Of a DNA stretch of 45,257 bases, positions 24,810 to 33,253 are shown piece by piece (positions within the stretch are counted from its first letter, which is position 1; every line of letters begins with the position of its first letter). Made by a program: the position numbers and the translations under genes. Source of the stretch: an uncultured Clostridia bacterium. GTDB taxonomy: Bacteria; Bacillota; Clostridia; Oscillospirales; Acutalibacteraceae. The notes under the pieces were generated by a model that saw only the letters and a list, made by a program, of their open reading frames with translations, was not told the DNA's origin and ran no database searches. The stretch covers positions 1 through 45,257 of the forward strand of contig CAUBKG010000008.1 in NCBI GenBank assembly GCA_958436475.1, in the 5' to 3' direction.

Positions 24810-25426
24810 GGCCGCTTCGCATCGCCCTCACAAAAGGGCGCCTGGAGAAATCAGCCGTGGAGCTGTTCGGAAAAATGGGGCTCGATTGCTCGAACCTCAT
24901 CAACAAGGGCCGCAAGCTCATCCTGCCGGTCGGGCCGTATGAAGCGGTGCTGGCCAAAGCGCCGGACGTTATCACCTATATCGAGCACGGCGTGTGCGAT
25001 ATCGGCATCGTGGGCAAGGATACCATCGCCGAGCATGGCACCCGTTTTTATGAAATGCTGGACCTCGGCATCGGCAAATGCCGGTTTGCCCTGGCGGCCC
25101 CCCGGGGAGCCGACTTTTTCGGCGGCTATTCCGCAAAAACAGTTGCCACAAAATACCCGAACATCACGCGCACATACTTTGAACAAAAGGAAATGGACGT
25201 GCGCATCATCAAAATAGAAGGCTCCGTGGAGCTCGCCCCGCTGCTGGAGCTGGCAGACGGCATCGTGGATATCGTTGAAACCGGCACCACGCTCCGCGAA
25301 AACGGGCTGGAGGTCATAGAAGAATTCATGAACATTTCCGCCCGCGTCATCGTGAACGAAGCGGGCATGAAGCTCCGCAAGGCGGAGATCGATACCTTCC
25401 TGCGGAAGCTGGAAGAAGCAAAATAA
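24806..25426 (+). CDS. hisG: ATP phosphoribosyltransferase, short form
   Basis: HisG joins ATP and PRPP in the first step of histidine synthesis. At 206 residues it is the short form, without the C-terminal histidine-binding domain, so feedback control must act through HisZ. Signatures are RIALTKGRLEKSAV at the start, GICD-like GVCDIGIVGKDTI (about residue 57) and the PRPP loop DGIVDIVETGTTLRENGL (about 150). The start at 24806 overlaps hisZ; the earlier in-frame sequence belongs to hisZ. Confidence 0.97.
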   Translation: MRPLRIALTKGRLEKSAVELFGKMGLDCSNLINKGRKLILPVGPYEAVLAKAPDVITYIEHGVCDIGIVGKDTIAEHGTRFYEMLDLGIGKCRFALAAPRGADFFGGYSAKTVATKYPNITRTYFEQKEMDVRIIKIEGSVELAPLLELADGIVDIVETGTTLRENGLEVIEEFMNISARVIVNEAGMKLRKAEIDTFLRKLEEAK

Positions 25427-25450
25427 CAGAAGGAAAGGCGGCGGAGAAAA

Positions 25451-26746
25451 ATGATCCTTCCCGTAATCCGAACAAACGGCAGGGCCGAGCTGAATTTTAT
25501 GGCGCAGTTAAAGCAGCGCAGCACATCGGTCGGCAAACAGGTGACCGAGGCGGTCACGGAAATTTTAGAAAATGTAAAGCAGCGCGGAGACGCCGCCGTG
25601 GATGAATATACCCTGAAGTTCGACGGCAAGCTGCCCGATATGAGAGAGCTCAGCCGGGAGGAACTGGAGGGCTTTCTCGGCCAGTGCGACGGCGCGTTCC
25701 TTTCCGCCATTCGCAAAGCGGAGGAAAATATCGCGGATTTTCACGAGCGTCAGAAGCAGCAGAGCTGGCTCACCGCGAAGGAAAGCGGCGTCATCCTCGG
25801 CCAGCGCATCCGGGGCTTAAAGCGCGTGGGTATTTATGTGCCGGGCGGCACGGCGGCCTATCCTTCCTCTGTGCTGATGAACGCCATTCCCGCAAGAATT
25901 GCGGGCGTGGAAGAGATCGTCATGGTCACCCCGCCGGGCAAAAACGGGGAGCCGAACCCCAACATCATGGCCGCTGCCTATATCGCCGGCGTATCCCGCG
26001 TGTTTTTAGCGGGCGGCGCGCAGGCGGTGGCGGCATTGGCATACGGCACCGAGACCTTCCCGAAGGTCGAGAAAATCGTGGGGCCGGGCAACATTTATGT
26101 AGCAACTGCGAAGCAGCTTTTATACGGCACGGTGGATATCGATATGATCGCGGGCCCGAGCGAAATCCTGATTTTGGCGGACGATACCGCCGATCCCGCC
26201 TATCTCGCGGCCGACCTCATGTCTCAGGCCGAGCACGATGTTCTCGCTTCCTCCGTGCTCATCACCACCTCCGGGCGGGTGGCAGAGGAGACGGTGCGGG
26301 AAATCGAAAAGCAGATGCCCTCTCTTTCGAGAAAGGATATCCTGGAAAAATCCCTGCGCGATTTCGGCGGCATCCTTTTGTGCGATACCATGGAATACGC
26401 GGTGGAGCTCGCCAATGCGTTTGCGCCGGAGCATTTGGAGGTCATGGCGGAAAACCCGATGGAATATGTGGGTAAGCTCGATAACGCAGGCTCCGTTTTC
26501 CTCGGGGCCTATTCGCCCGAACCGCTGGGCGATTATTTCGCGGGGCCGAACCACGTGCTTCCCACGAGCGGCACGGCACGCTTTTTTTCCCCCCTTTCGG
26601 TGGACAGCTTCTTGAAAAAATCCAGCTTTATTTACTATACGAAAGACGAGCTCCTCCGTGCGGCGGACGATATCATCACCATCGCCGAAACGGAAGGCCT
26701 CACGGCGCACGCCAATTCCATCCGTGTGCGCAAACCGGAACAATAA
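25451..26746 (+). CDS. hisD: Histidinol dehydrogenase
   Basis: HisD performs the last two NAD-dependent oxidations from histidinol to histidine. The 431-residue zinc enzyme shows GVYVPGG-like VGIYVPGGTAAYPSSVLMN (about residue 130), GPGNIYVATAKQ, IDMIAGPSEILILAD, MSQAEHD (catalytic and zinc ligands) and NAFAPEHLEVM (about 325). It lies 24 bp after hisG and 12 bp before hisC. Confidence 0.97.
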   Translation: MILPVIRTNGRAELNFMAQLKQRSTSVGKQVTEAVTEILENVKQRGDAAVDEYTLKFDGKLPDMRELSREELEGFLGQCDGAFLSAIRKAEENIADFHERQKQQSWLTAKESGVILGQRIRGLKRVGIYVPGGTAAYPSSVLMNAIPARIAGVEEIVMVTPPGKNGEPNPNIMAAAYIAGVSRVFLAGGAQAVAALAYGTETFPKVEKIVGPGNIYVATAKQLLYGTVDIDMIAGPSEILILADDTADPAYLAADLMSQAEHDVLASSVLITTSGRVAEETVREIEKQMPSLSRKDILEKSLRDFGGILLCDTMEYAVELANAFAPEHLEVMAENPMEYVGKLDNAGSVFLGAYSPEPLGDYFAGPNHVLPTSGTARFFSPLSVDSFLKKSSFIYYTKDELLRAADDIITIAETEGLTAHANSIRVRKPEQ

Positions 26747-26758
26747 GGGGGGCGTTTT

Positions 26759-27805
26759 ATGTACCAGCTGAATGAAAAACTGAGCGGCATGGAGCCGTAT
26801 GAGCCGGCGGAAGGGGATTTTGCCGTCCGGCTGGATGCAAACGAATCCTTCGTCAAGCTTCCCATCAGCCTTTATTCCAAATTCGCGGAGGAAATGGCCT
26901 CCATTCCCTTCAACCGCTATCCGGACCCCATGGCGCGGAAACTCTGCCGCGCCTTTGCGGATTATTACGAAGTCGCTCCCGAGCTCGTTACGGCCTCCAA
27001 CGGCTCGGATGAAATGATTTTCATCCTGCTTTCCGCCTTCCTGCAAAAGGGGGAGAAGGTACTGCTCGCGGAACCCGATTTCTCCATGTACCGGTTTTAC
27101 ACCACCCTCACCGAAAACATCCCTGTGGTTTATCAAAAGGGGGAGACCATGGAAATCGATCCAGACGAATTCCTTCAAACGGCGGAGCGGGAAAAGGTTT
27201 CGATGATCCTCTTTTCTAACCCCTGTAATCCCACGTCCGTGGGGCTCCGCCGCGAACAGGTGAGGCGCATCGTAGAAGGCACGAACGCCTTAGTCGTGTT
27301 GGACGAAGCCTACATGGATTTTTGGGATCAGTCGCTGCTTGGGGATGCGGCGCAGTATGATAACCTCATCATCCTGCGCACCTGCTCGAAGGCGTTCGGC
27401 CTTGCGGCCGCGCGGCTGGGCTTCGCCGTGGCGAACCCGGCGCTCACGAGGGCAATCCGAAGCGCGAAGTCGCCCTATAACGTCAATTCGCTTTCCCAGA
27501 AGCTCGGCACCGTTGTGCTGGAGGAGGTATCGGAGCAGCATAAGGCGCTGCGCCGCATCCGCGATTCCAAAACGCATCTTTTTGGCCTGCTGCTGGAGCT
27601 GCAGCAGCGCGGCGCAGACATCCAGCCTATAGACGGCGTAACGAATTTCATCGTAGTCAAAACGCCGCGTGCGGAGGAAATCCATAAGGAGCTCGCCGCC
27701 CGGCAGATCGCGGTGCGCCGGTTCCCCGGATTCCTGCGCATCACGGTGGGGAGCCTCGCGGAAAACAGCCGCCTCATTGCGGAGCTGGAGAATATACTTC
27801 TTTAA
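26759..27805 (+). CDS. hisC: Histidinol-phosphate aminotransferase
   Basis: HisC is a PLP-dependent class I/II aminotransferase that makes histidinol phosphate. The 348-residue sequence has LDANES near the N-terminus, ASNGSDEMIF, NPCNPTSVGL, VLDEAYMDF (PLP aspartate and tyrosine) and the Schiff-base lysine in RTCSKAFGLAAARLGF (about residue 214). AAGGGGGG precedes the ATG. It sits between hisD and hisB in the operon. Confidence 0.95.
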   Translation: MYQLNEKLSGMEPYEPAEGDFAVRLDANESFVKLPISLYSKFAEEMASIPFNRYPDPMARKLCRAFADYYEVAPELVTASNGSDEMIFILLSAFLQKGEKVLLAEPDFSMYRFYTTLTENIPVVYQKGETMEIDPDEFLQTAEREKVSMILFSNPCNPTSVGLRREQVRRIVEGTNALVVLDEAYMDFWDQSLLGDAAQYDNLIILRTCSKAFGLAAARLGFAVANPALTRAIRSAKSPYNVNSLSQKLGTVVLEEVSEQHKALRRIRDSKTHLFGLLLELQQRGADIQPIDGVTNFIVVKTPRAEEIHKELAARQIAVRRFPGFLRITVGSLAENSRLIAELENILL

Positions 27806-27826
27806 AAGAACAGGAGGACGAAACAG

Positions 27827-28405
27827 ATGAGAACAGCGGAATACAGCCGCACCACCAAAGAAACGGAGATCAGCGCGCGCCTGAGCCTTGATGGCGGCGA
27901 AGCCGATATCCGCACGGGGGTAGGCTTTTTCGACCATATGCTCACCGCCTTTGCCGTGCACGGCGGCTTCGGGCTCACCCTGTGTGCAAAGGGAGACTTG
28001 GAGGTGGACTGCCACCACACCGTGGAGGATGCGGGGATCGTGCTGGGCGAAGCGTTCCGGCAGGCGCTGGGGGACCGTTCGGGCATCGAGCGGTACGGCA
28101 GCTTTTTCGTCCCCATGGATGAAGCGCTGGCCTTTGCCTCGGCGGATATTAGCGGAAGGCCCTATCTCGTGTTCGATGCGGATTTTCCCCAGGAGCGCGT
28201 GGGGGATTTCGATGCCTGCATGACGGAAGAATTTTTCCGTGCCCTTGCCTTTCACGCCGGGATCACCCTGCACCTGCGCGCCGAATACGGCGTCAATTCC
28301 CATCATATGATCGAAGCCCTGTTCAAGGCTGCGGCACACGCCGTAAAGGCGGCGGTGAAGGAAACGGGAGGCGTGCGGCCGCTCTCCACCAAGGGCGTGT
28401 TATGA
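27827..28405 (+). CDS. hisB: Imidazoleglycerol-phosphate dehydratase
   Basis: HisB dehydrates imidazoleglycerol phosphate to imidazole-acetol phosphate. The 192-residue monofunctional form has no phosphatase domain. Metal-binding histidine motifs are FFDHMLTAFAVHG (about residue 35), DCHHTVEDAGIVLGEAF (about 63) and NSHHMIEALFKAAAHA (about 160). It is followed 13 bp later by hisA, leaving no room for hisH, which often lies at this point. Confidence 0.97.
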   Translation: MRTAEYSRTTKETEISARLSLDGGEADIRTGVGFFDHMLTAFAVHGGFGLTLCAKGDLEVDCHHTVEDAGIVLGEAFRQALGDRSGIERYGSFFVPMDEALAFASADISGRPYLVFDADFPQERVGDFDACMTEEFFRALAFHAGITLHLRAEYGVNSHHMIEALFKAAAHAVKAAVKETGGVRPLSTKGVL

Positions 28406-28418
28406 GGGAGGCGGTCCG

Positions 28419-29135
28419 ATGATTATTTTTCCGGCGATCGATATAAAAGACGGCGCGTGCGTGCGCCTTTATCAGGGGGATTTTTCCACTGCGAGCCGCG
28501 TTGCGGAGGACCCGCTCGAAACGGCGAAGTCCTTCCGGGCAGCCGGGGCCGAATGGCTCCATATGGTAGACCTGGACGGCGCAAAGCGCGGTGCGGCAGC
28601 AAACGCCCCCATTTTTCTGGAGGCGGCGGAAAAGAGCGGCCTCAAGGTGGAGCTCGGTGGCGGTATCCGCAGCCGGGAGGCCATTGAATTTTACCTTTCC
28701 CGCGGAATTTCGCGCGTCATTTTAGGGTCGGCCGCCCTGCAGAACCCGGCGCTCGTCCGCGAGGCGGTGGGAGCATACGGGGATAAAATCGCAGTGGGAA
28801 TCGATGCCAAGGAAGAAATGGCTGCGGCGGAAGGGTGGCTCAGCACCAGCCGGGTGCATTACCTCGACCTTGCAAAGGCCATGGAGCAGGCGGGGGTGCG
28901 CTGCATCATTTATACCGATATTTCGAAGGACGGCACCCTTTCCGGCCCGAACTTCGAGCAGCTTTCCCGCATCAATGAGGCGGTAAGCTGCGATATCATT
29001 GCAAGCGGCGGCGTTTCGAGCCTTGAAGATATCCGCAGCCTGCGGAGCCTCGGGCTGTACGGCGCCATCTGCGGAAAATCGCTTTACAGCGGCCGCCTGG
29101 ATTTGACGGAGGCCATTGAGGCGGGGAGGGAATGA
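28419..29135 (+). CDS. hisA: ProFAR isomerase
   Basis: HisA carries out the Amadori isomerisation of ProFAR to PRFAR in a (beta/alpha)8 barrel. The 238-residue protein has catalytic Asp8 in IFPAIDIKDGACVRL, LHMVDLDGA (about residue 47), VELGGGIRS, and the second catalytic Asp in IYTDISKDGTLSGPN (about 167). The phosphate loops resemble HisA rather than HisF. The stop overlaps the hisI start by 4 bp, so no hisF lies in between. Confidence 0.96.
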   Translation: MIIFPAIDIKDGACVRLYQGDFSTASRVAEDPLETAKSFRAAGAEWLHMVDLDGAKRGAAANAPIFLEAAEKSGLKVELGGGIRSREAIEFYLSRGISRVILGSAALQNPALVREAVGAYGDKIAVGIDAKEEMAAAEGWLSTSRVHYLDLAKAMEQAGVRCIIYTDISKDGTLSGPNFEQLSRINEAVSCDIIASGGVSSLEDIRSLRSLGLYGAICGKSLYSGRLDLTEAIEAGRE

Positions 29136-29473
29136 AGATGGATTTCGATAAAAGGGAGCTCTTTCGGAAATCGGAGCTCATTCCTGCCGTGGTGCAGGAA
29201 GCGGGCACGGGGGAAGTGCTGATGCTCGCCTATATGAACGAGGAATCGTTCCAAAAAACGCTTGAAACGGGGTACACATGGTTTTTCAGCCGCTCGCGCG
29301 GGAAGCTCTGGAACAAGGGAGAAACCTCCGGGCATAAGCAGAAGGTGCTATCCATGGCGGCGGACTGCGATTTCGATACCCTGCTGATCAAGGTAGAGCA
29401 GACGGGGCCGGCCTGCCACACCGGAAGCCATAGTTGCTTTTTCCGGCCCATCATTGAACAAGGGGAGGCATAA
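29132..29473 (+). CDS. hisI: Phosphoribosyl-AMP cyclohydrolase
   Basis: HisI opens the adenine ring of PR-AMP and needs zinc and magnesium. The 113-residue stand-alone protein has VLMLAYMNEESF, FFSRSRGKLWNKGETSGH (about residue 51) and the zinc ligands in DCDFDTLL and ACHTGSHSCFF near the end. It is separate from hisE, which follows 2 bp later; many bacteria fuse the two. Confidence 0.96.
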   Translation: MKMDFDKRELFRKSELIPAVVQEAGTGEVLMLAYMNEESFQKTLETGYTWFFSRSRGKLWNKGETSGHKQKVLSMAADCDFDTLLIKVEQTGPACHTGSHSCFFRPIIEQGEA

Positions 29474-29475
29474 CG

Positions 29476-29802
29476 ATGAACGATACGCTTCAAAGCTTAT
29501 ATCAGGTGGTGTGCGACCGGCGGGAGAACCCGCAGGAAGGCTCCTATACCTGTTACCTCTTTTCCAAAGGGGTGGATAAAATCCTGAAAAAATGCGGCGA
29601 GGAATGCGCCGAGGTGATCATCGCCGCCAAGGGGAACGACAATCACGAAACGGTCATGGAGCTTTCCGACCTTCTCTATCACCTGACGGTGCTGATGGTA
29701 GACCGCGGCATCCCGCTGGAAGACGTTATGCACGAGCTTGATCAGAGGAGCCGAAAAATCGGCAATCTGAAGCAATTCCATACCGTAGACCACGACTCCT
29801 GA
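29476..29802 (+). CDS. hisE: Phosphoribosyl-ATP diphosphatase
   Basis: HisE removes pyrophosphate from PR-ATP. It is an all-alpha MazG-like fold. The 108-residue product shows KKCGEECAEVIIAAKGND (about residue 36) and ELSDLLYHLTVLM (about 60), carrying the acidic metal-binding residues. It is the last gene of the operon and is followed by a strong terminator. Confidence 0.95.
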   Translation: MNDTLQSLYQVVCDRRENPQEGSYTCYLFSKGVDKILKKCGEECAEVIIAAKGNDNHETVMELSDLLYHLTVLMVDRGIPLEDVMHELDQRSRKIGNLKQFHTVDHDS

Positions 29803-29810
29803 AAAGGCGG

Positions 29811-29850
29811 GAGGCGGACGCATCCAGACCGGGCGCGTCCGTCTCTTTTT
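29811..29850 (+). terminator. Terminator of the his operon
   Basis: AGGCGGACGC (29812-29821) pairs with GCGTCCGTCT (29835-29844, one G-T pair), followed by CTTTTTG. Confidence 0.85.
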
Positions 29851-29906
29851 GTGAGATTAAAACAATTTTTCGGGGAAAAAAGTTTTTCAAACTGGAAAAC
29901 AAATAA

Positions 29907-29935
29907 TTGAAAAGCAGCCGACAATGCTATATAAT
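29907..29935 (+). promoter_or_regulatory. Predicted sigma-A promoter for the decarboxylase subunit genes
   Basis: TTGAAA (29907-29912) and TATAAT (29930-29935) are separated by 17 bases, 85 bases before the OadG-like start. Confidence 0.75.
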
Positions 29936-30020
29936 AACTATTGATATTCTGTTAACAAACTTTTCCGTGAACATTTTCCTTGGAGGGAGATCCGGTTCAT
30001 GGGGGAATGGGAGGAACTGG

Positions 30021-30404
30021 ATGAGCGAGAACATGCAATTTGCCATGCTGGTCGTCGCAACCGGCTTGATCGTGGTATTCGGCGCTCTGGTGCTGTCCAC
30101 ATTTTTAATTTACTTATATGGTAAGATCATCACGTTCGCACAGGGCAAGGCCTCCGGAAGAAGGAAAAAATCCGGGGAGAAAAAGCAGGCGCAGCCGCCT
30201 GTGCCAGTGCCAAAAGCGGCCCCGGCTGCACCGGCGCTCCGCCAGGAGGACGACGGCGAGCTGATCGCGGTCATCGCCGCGGCAGTCCATGAAATGTATG
30301 CCGATACGGGCCGGCAGTATGTTGTGAAAAGCGTTAGGCGTGCATCTTCCGGCCGCCCGGTCTGGGCAGCCGCCGGCCTTTTGGACAGCACGCGTCCATT
30401 TTGA
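30021..30404 (+). CDS. Sodium pump decarboxylase gamma subunit (OadG family)
   Basis: The 127-residue protein has one N-terminal membrane helix (about residues 5-30, MLVVATGLIVVFGALVLSTF). An Ala/Pro/Lys-rich linker follows, then a C-terminal segment with ELIAVIAAAVHEMY and YVVKSVRR. This is the OadG/MmdD-like layout that anchors the carboxyltransferase to the membrane pump. The start at 30021 follows GGGAGG; the longer frame upstream is leader. It lies 16 bp before the beta subunit gene. Confidence 0.85.
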   Translation: MSENMQFAMLVVATGLIVVFGALVLSTFLIYLYGKIITFAQGKASGRRKKSGEKKQAQPPVPVPKAAPAAPALRQEDDGELIAVIAAAVHEMYADTGRQYVVKSVRRASSGRPVWAAAGLLDSTRPF

Positions 30405-30420
30405 GTAGGGGAGGGATTCT

Positions 30421-31749
30421 GTGCAACAGATATTAGACGTTATTTCGGGAATTCTTCGGAATTCCGGCTTTTCCCAGCTGTTCGACTTTGCGAACGGCGG
30501 CTGGAAAAACCTCATTATGCTGGGCATTGCGTTCGTGCTCATTTTCCTGGCTATCAAAAAAGAATTCGAACCGCTGCTTCTTCTGCCGATTGCTTTCGGT
30601 ATGATTCTCGCAAACCTTCCGCTCGCGGGCATTATGAACCAGCCCACCAACGAGCTGATCCCCATTCCGGTGGATATGCTGCAGCAGCTTTCCGGAAAAA
30701 CGCTGGAGCAGCTGCAATCCATGTCGGCGGAAAGCATTAACGCACTGTTTGCGGGCACGGAATACGCTGCAAATAATTACCCGATCATCTGGCAGGAGGG
30801 CTTGCCCTACTGGAACCATATCGTTCAGAACGGCGGCCTTGTATATTATCTCTACCAGGGCGTCAAGCTCGGCATTTACCCGCCGCTTATCTTCCTTGGC
30901 ATCGGCGCCATGACCGATTTCGGCCCGCTGATTGCAAACCCGAAAAGCTTTCTGCTCGGCGCGGCGGCGCAGCTCGGCATTTTCTTCACCTTCGTCGGCG
31001 CAACGCTCCTCGGCTTTTCACCGGCGCAGGCCGGCTCCATCGGCATCATCGGCGGAGCGGACGGCCCGACCGCCATTTTTGTTACCTCCAAGCTCGCCCC
31101 GGAGCTGCTCGGCTCCATCGCCGTGGCGGCCTATTCGTATATGGCGCTGGTTCCCATCATCCAGCCGCCCATCATGAGGCTGCTCACCACCAAAAAGGAA
31201 CGCTCGGTCGTAATGGGCCAGGTGCGCACGGTTTCGAAGCTCGAGCGCATCATTTTCCCGATCCTCATGGCGGTGGTCATCTCCCTCCTCCTGCCGGATG
31301 CGGCCCCGCTTGTGGGCATGCTGATGCTCGGCAACCTGATGAGGGAAAGCGGCGTTGTGGAACGAATCAGCAAAACGGCGCAGAACGAGCTGATGAACAT
31401 CATCACCATTTTCCTCGGCGTTTCGGTAGGCTGCACCACCAATGCGCAGACCTTCTTAAACCTGGATACGGTCAAGATTATTGCGCTCGGCCTGTGCGCG
31501 TTCTGTATCGGCACGGCGGGCGGCGTCCTGTTCGGCAAGCTGATGTATCTCTTCACGGGCGGAAAGGTAAATCCGCTGATCGGCTCCGCCGGTGTATCCG
31601 CGGTTCCGATGGCGGCCCGTGTTTCCCAGAAGGTTGGCCAGCAGGAGAACCCAGGCAATTTCCTTCTGATGCATGCTATGGGCCCGAATGTGGCCGGCGT
31701 TATCGGCTCTGCCGTTGCGGCGGGCGTGATGCTTAACATCGTAAAATAA
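30421..31749 (+). CDS. Sodium ion-translocating decarboxylase beta subunit (OadB/MmdB/GcdB family)
   Basis: This integral membrane subunit couples decarboxylation of carboxybiotin to sodium export. The 442-residue protein starts at GTG after GGGAGG. It has about ten membrane segments and the family signatures GIGAMTDFGPLIANPK (about residue 160), SIGIIGGADGPTAIFV (about 205, with the sodium-site aspartate) and AMGPNVAGVIGSAVAAG at the end. The alpha (carboxyltransferase) and biotin carrier genes are not in this window, so the substrate (oxaloacetate, methylmalonyl-CoA or glutaconyl-CoA) cannot be told. Confidence 0.95.
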   Translation: MQQILDVISGILRNSGFSQLFDFANGGWKNLIMLGIAFVLIFLAIKKEFEPLLLLPIAFGMILANLPLAGIMNQPTNELIPIPVDMLQQLSGKTLEQLQSMSAESINALFAGTEYAANNYPIIWQEGLPYWNHIVQNGGLVYYLYQGVKLGIYPPLIFLGIGAMTDFGPLIANPKSFLLGAAAQLGIFFTFVGATLLGFSPAQAGSIGIIGGADGPTAIFVTSKLAPELLGSIAVAAYSYMALVPIIQPPIMRLLTTKKERSVVMGQVRTVSKLERIIFPILMAVVISLLLPDAAPLVGMLMLGNLMRESGVVERISKTAQNELMNIITIFLGVSVGCTTNAQTFLNLDTVKIIALGLCAFCIGTAGGVLFGKLMYLFTGGKVNPLIGSAGVSAVPMAARVSQKVGQQENPGNFLLMHAMGPNVAGVIGSAVAAGVMLNIVK

Positions 31750-31763
31750 CAACCTGTTTTGTT

Positions 31764-31799
31764 TCCCCGCAGAGTTCAGTATCTGCGGGGATTTTTTTG
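31764..31799 (+). terminator. Terminator after the decarboxylase beta gene
   Basis: TCCCCGCAGA and TCTGCGGGGA form a perfect 10-bp stem followed by TTTTTTTG. Confidence 0.92.
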
Positions 31800-32039
31800 T
31801 CCCTCGGAGAGGGGCAATTTTTTTTGTTTTACATAGTATGGATTGACCCCCTGAAGGAAAAATGCCAGAAAACAGCCATTGTGCGTTTCGCAAATCCTCC
31901 GGGCCTAAAATGCCGGCGCACCTGCTTTTTCGGGCACGTTTTATCCTCCGGATTCCCCGGGCTTTTCCGGCGGGATACCGGGGAATTCGTATTTTCTTCT
32001 TCCGGGGCGAACGATGGAGTTACAGGGGGCAAAACGCAT

Positions 32040-32729
32040 ATGTATAAACGAAAACGGCATCCCCGGCGGATTCCCATCCGGTTCAAGCTGCTGGCCGTGC
32101 TGCTTCTCCTGCTGCTTGGCTTTTATCAGGCGCAGAAGACCCTGGCCCCCATTGTTACGGAGCTGGCGCAAAACCGCGCGCGTATGATTTCCACCGAGGC
32201 GGTGAACCAGGCCGTCACCGAAGAGCTCGCAAATCTCGACATTACATACGAAGACCTCGTGAAGCTGGAGCGGGATTCCAAAAACAACGTGGTCTCTCTG
32301 GAATCAAACGTGGTGGAAATCAACAAGCTGAAGGCCGATATCACGCTGGCGGCGCAGGAGCGCGTTTGCAGCTATCAGAGCGAGGCGGCGAAGATACCGC
32401 TCGGCACCCTCTTGGGCAGCGATTTTACCGCCGGGTGGGGGCCGGAGTTTACCATCAAGCTTCAGCTTGCCAGCAACGCCACCTCCCAGGTGACCAACAG
32501 CTTCCATTCGGCGGGCATCAATCAGACATGCCATCAGGTTATGATGACGATCACCACACAGGTTTACGTGATCCTTGCGGGGCATCGTTCCACCGTGGAG
32601 GTCAGTTCAGATTATTGCCTCGCGGAAACCGTGATCGTAGGCCTTTCCCCCAACGCTTACACGGTCGTGCAGGAGGCGAAGCCGTCCGAGTATGCGGAGA
32701 TCATCAACGATTACGGAGCAGGCCGGTAA
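32040..32729 (+). CDS. yunB: Sporulation protein YunB
   Basis: YunB is a mother-cell sporulation protein in Bacillus, where it is controlled by sigma-E. The 229-residue product has a basic N-terminus, one membrane helix (about residues 13-30) and the family segments AVTEELANLDITYEDLVKLE, VEINKLKADIT and a C-terminal LAETVIVGLSP. AGGGGGC lies upstream of the ATG at 32040; the longer frame to 31797 has no support. It is monocistronic, between two strong terminators. It supports a spore-forming host. Confidence 0.88.
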   Translation: MYKRKRHPRRIPIRFKLLAVLLLLLLGFYQAQKTLAPIVTELAQNRARMISTEAVNQAVTEELANLDITYEDLVKLERDSKNNVVSLESNVVEINKLKADITLAAQERVCSYQSEAAKIPLGTLLGSDFTAGWGPEFTIKLQLASNATSQVTNSFHSAGINQTCHQVMMTITTQVYVILAGHRSTVEVSSDYCLAETVIVGLSPNAYTVVQEAKPSEYAEIINDYGAGR

Positions 32730-32739
32730 ATAACAGGGC

Positions 32740-32783
32740 AGAAAAGCGCGGCGGATGCTTTCGCCGCGCTTTTCTGTTTTTTA
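32740..32783 (+). terminator. Terminator after yunB
   Basis: A perfect 15-bp stem runs from CAGAAAAGCGCGGCG (32740-32754) to its complement (32763-32777), followed by TTTTTT. Confidence 0.93.
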
Positions 32784-32832
32784 CCAAATAAAAATTGATG
32801 AAAAGAGCCATTTTAAAAAGCGCGGAAATACG

Positions 32833-33213
32833 GTATAATAACCTCGGGCGCCGGCGCGGTGGAACGCGCCGAGCGCACGATGCGCGCTTTGTGCATATCC
32901 TGCGGATATGCACGCCCGAGAACATTGCACCGAAAAAATTGCAGCCCTGCGGGGCTGCGGCGGCTGCACCGCCCCCGTCCGGCGAAGGCCGGCCGGTGTT
33001 TTCGGTAAATAACCTCGGGCGCCGGCGCGGTGGAACGCGCCGAGCGCACGATGCGCGCTTTGTGCATATCCTGCGGATATGCACGCCCGAGAACATTGCA
33101 CCGAAAAAATTGCAGCCCTGCGGGGCTGCGGCGGCTGCACCGCCCCCGTCCGGCGAAGGCCGGCCGGTGTTTTCGGTAAATAACCTCGGGCGCCGGCGCG
33201 GTGGAACGCGCCG
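32833..33213 (+). repeat. 171-bp tandem repeat array of the hairpin-chain family
   Basis: Two units (32839-33009 and 33010-33180) appear identical, and the first 33 bases of a third follow (33181-33213). GGTATAATAACC at 32833-32844 opens the array and the GGCGCG-GTGGAA-CGCGCC hairpin closes it, as in the copies at both window ends. In unit 1, CTCGGGC (32843-32849)/GCCCGAG (32914-32920) encloses three hairpins (32853-32870, 32873-32885, 32891-32913). ACCGAAAA (32929-32936)/TTTTCGGT (32999-33006) encloses three more (32941-32958, 32959-32973, 32979-32992). The period is a multiple of three and several frames stay open. Confidence 0.95.
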
Positions 33214-33253
33214 CATCCCATTAACCGGCAGTCAGGAAAGCAGGAGAAACGAT

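Noticed and set aside
31797..32039. 81-codon N-terminal extension of yunB
   Set aside because: It begins in the terminator of the previous gene and has no match to the family. The membrane-anchored form starting at 32040 has the normal YunB length.
32839..33213. Tandem repeat as a CRISPR array or tRNA pair
   Set aside because: There are no unique spacers between short repeats. The cloverleaf-like folds lack a 7-bp acceptor stem, TTC T-loop, anticodon-type loop and CCA.
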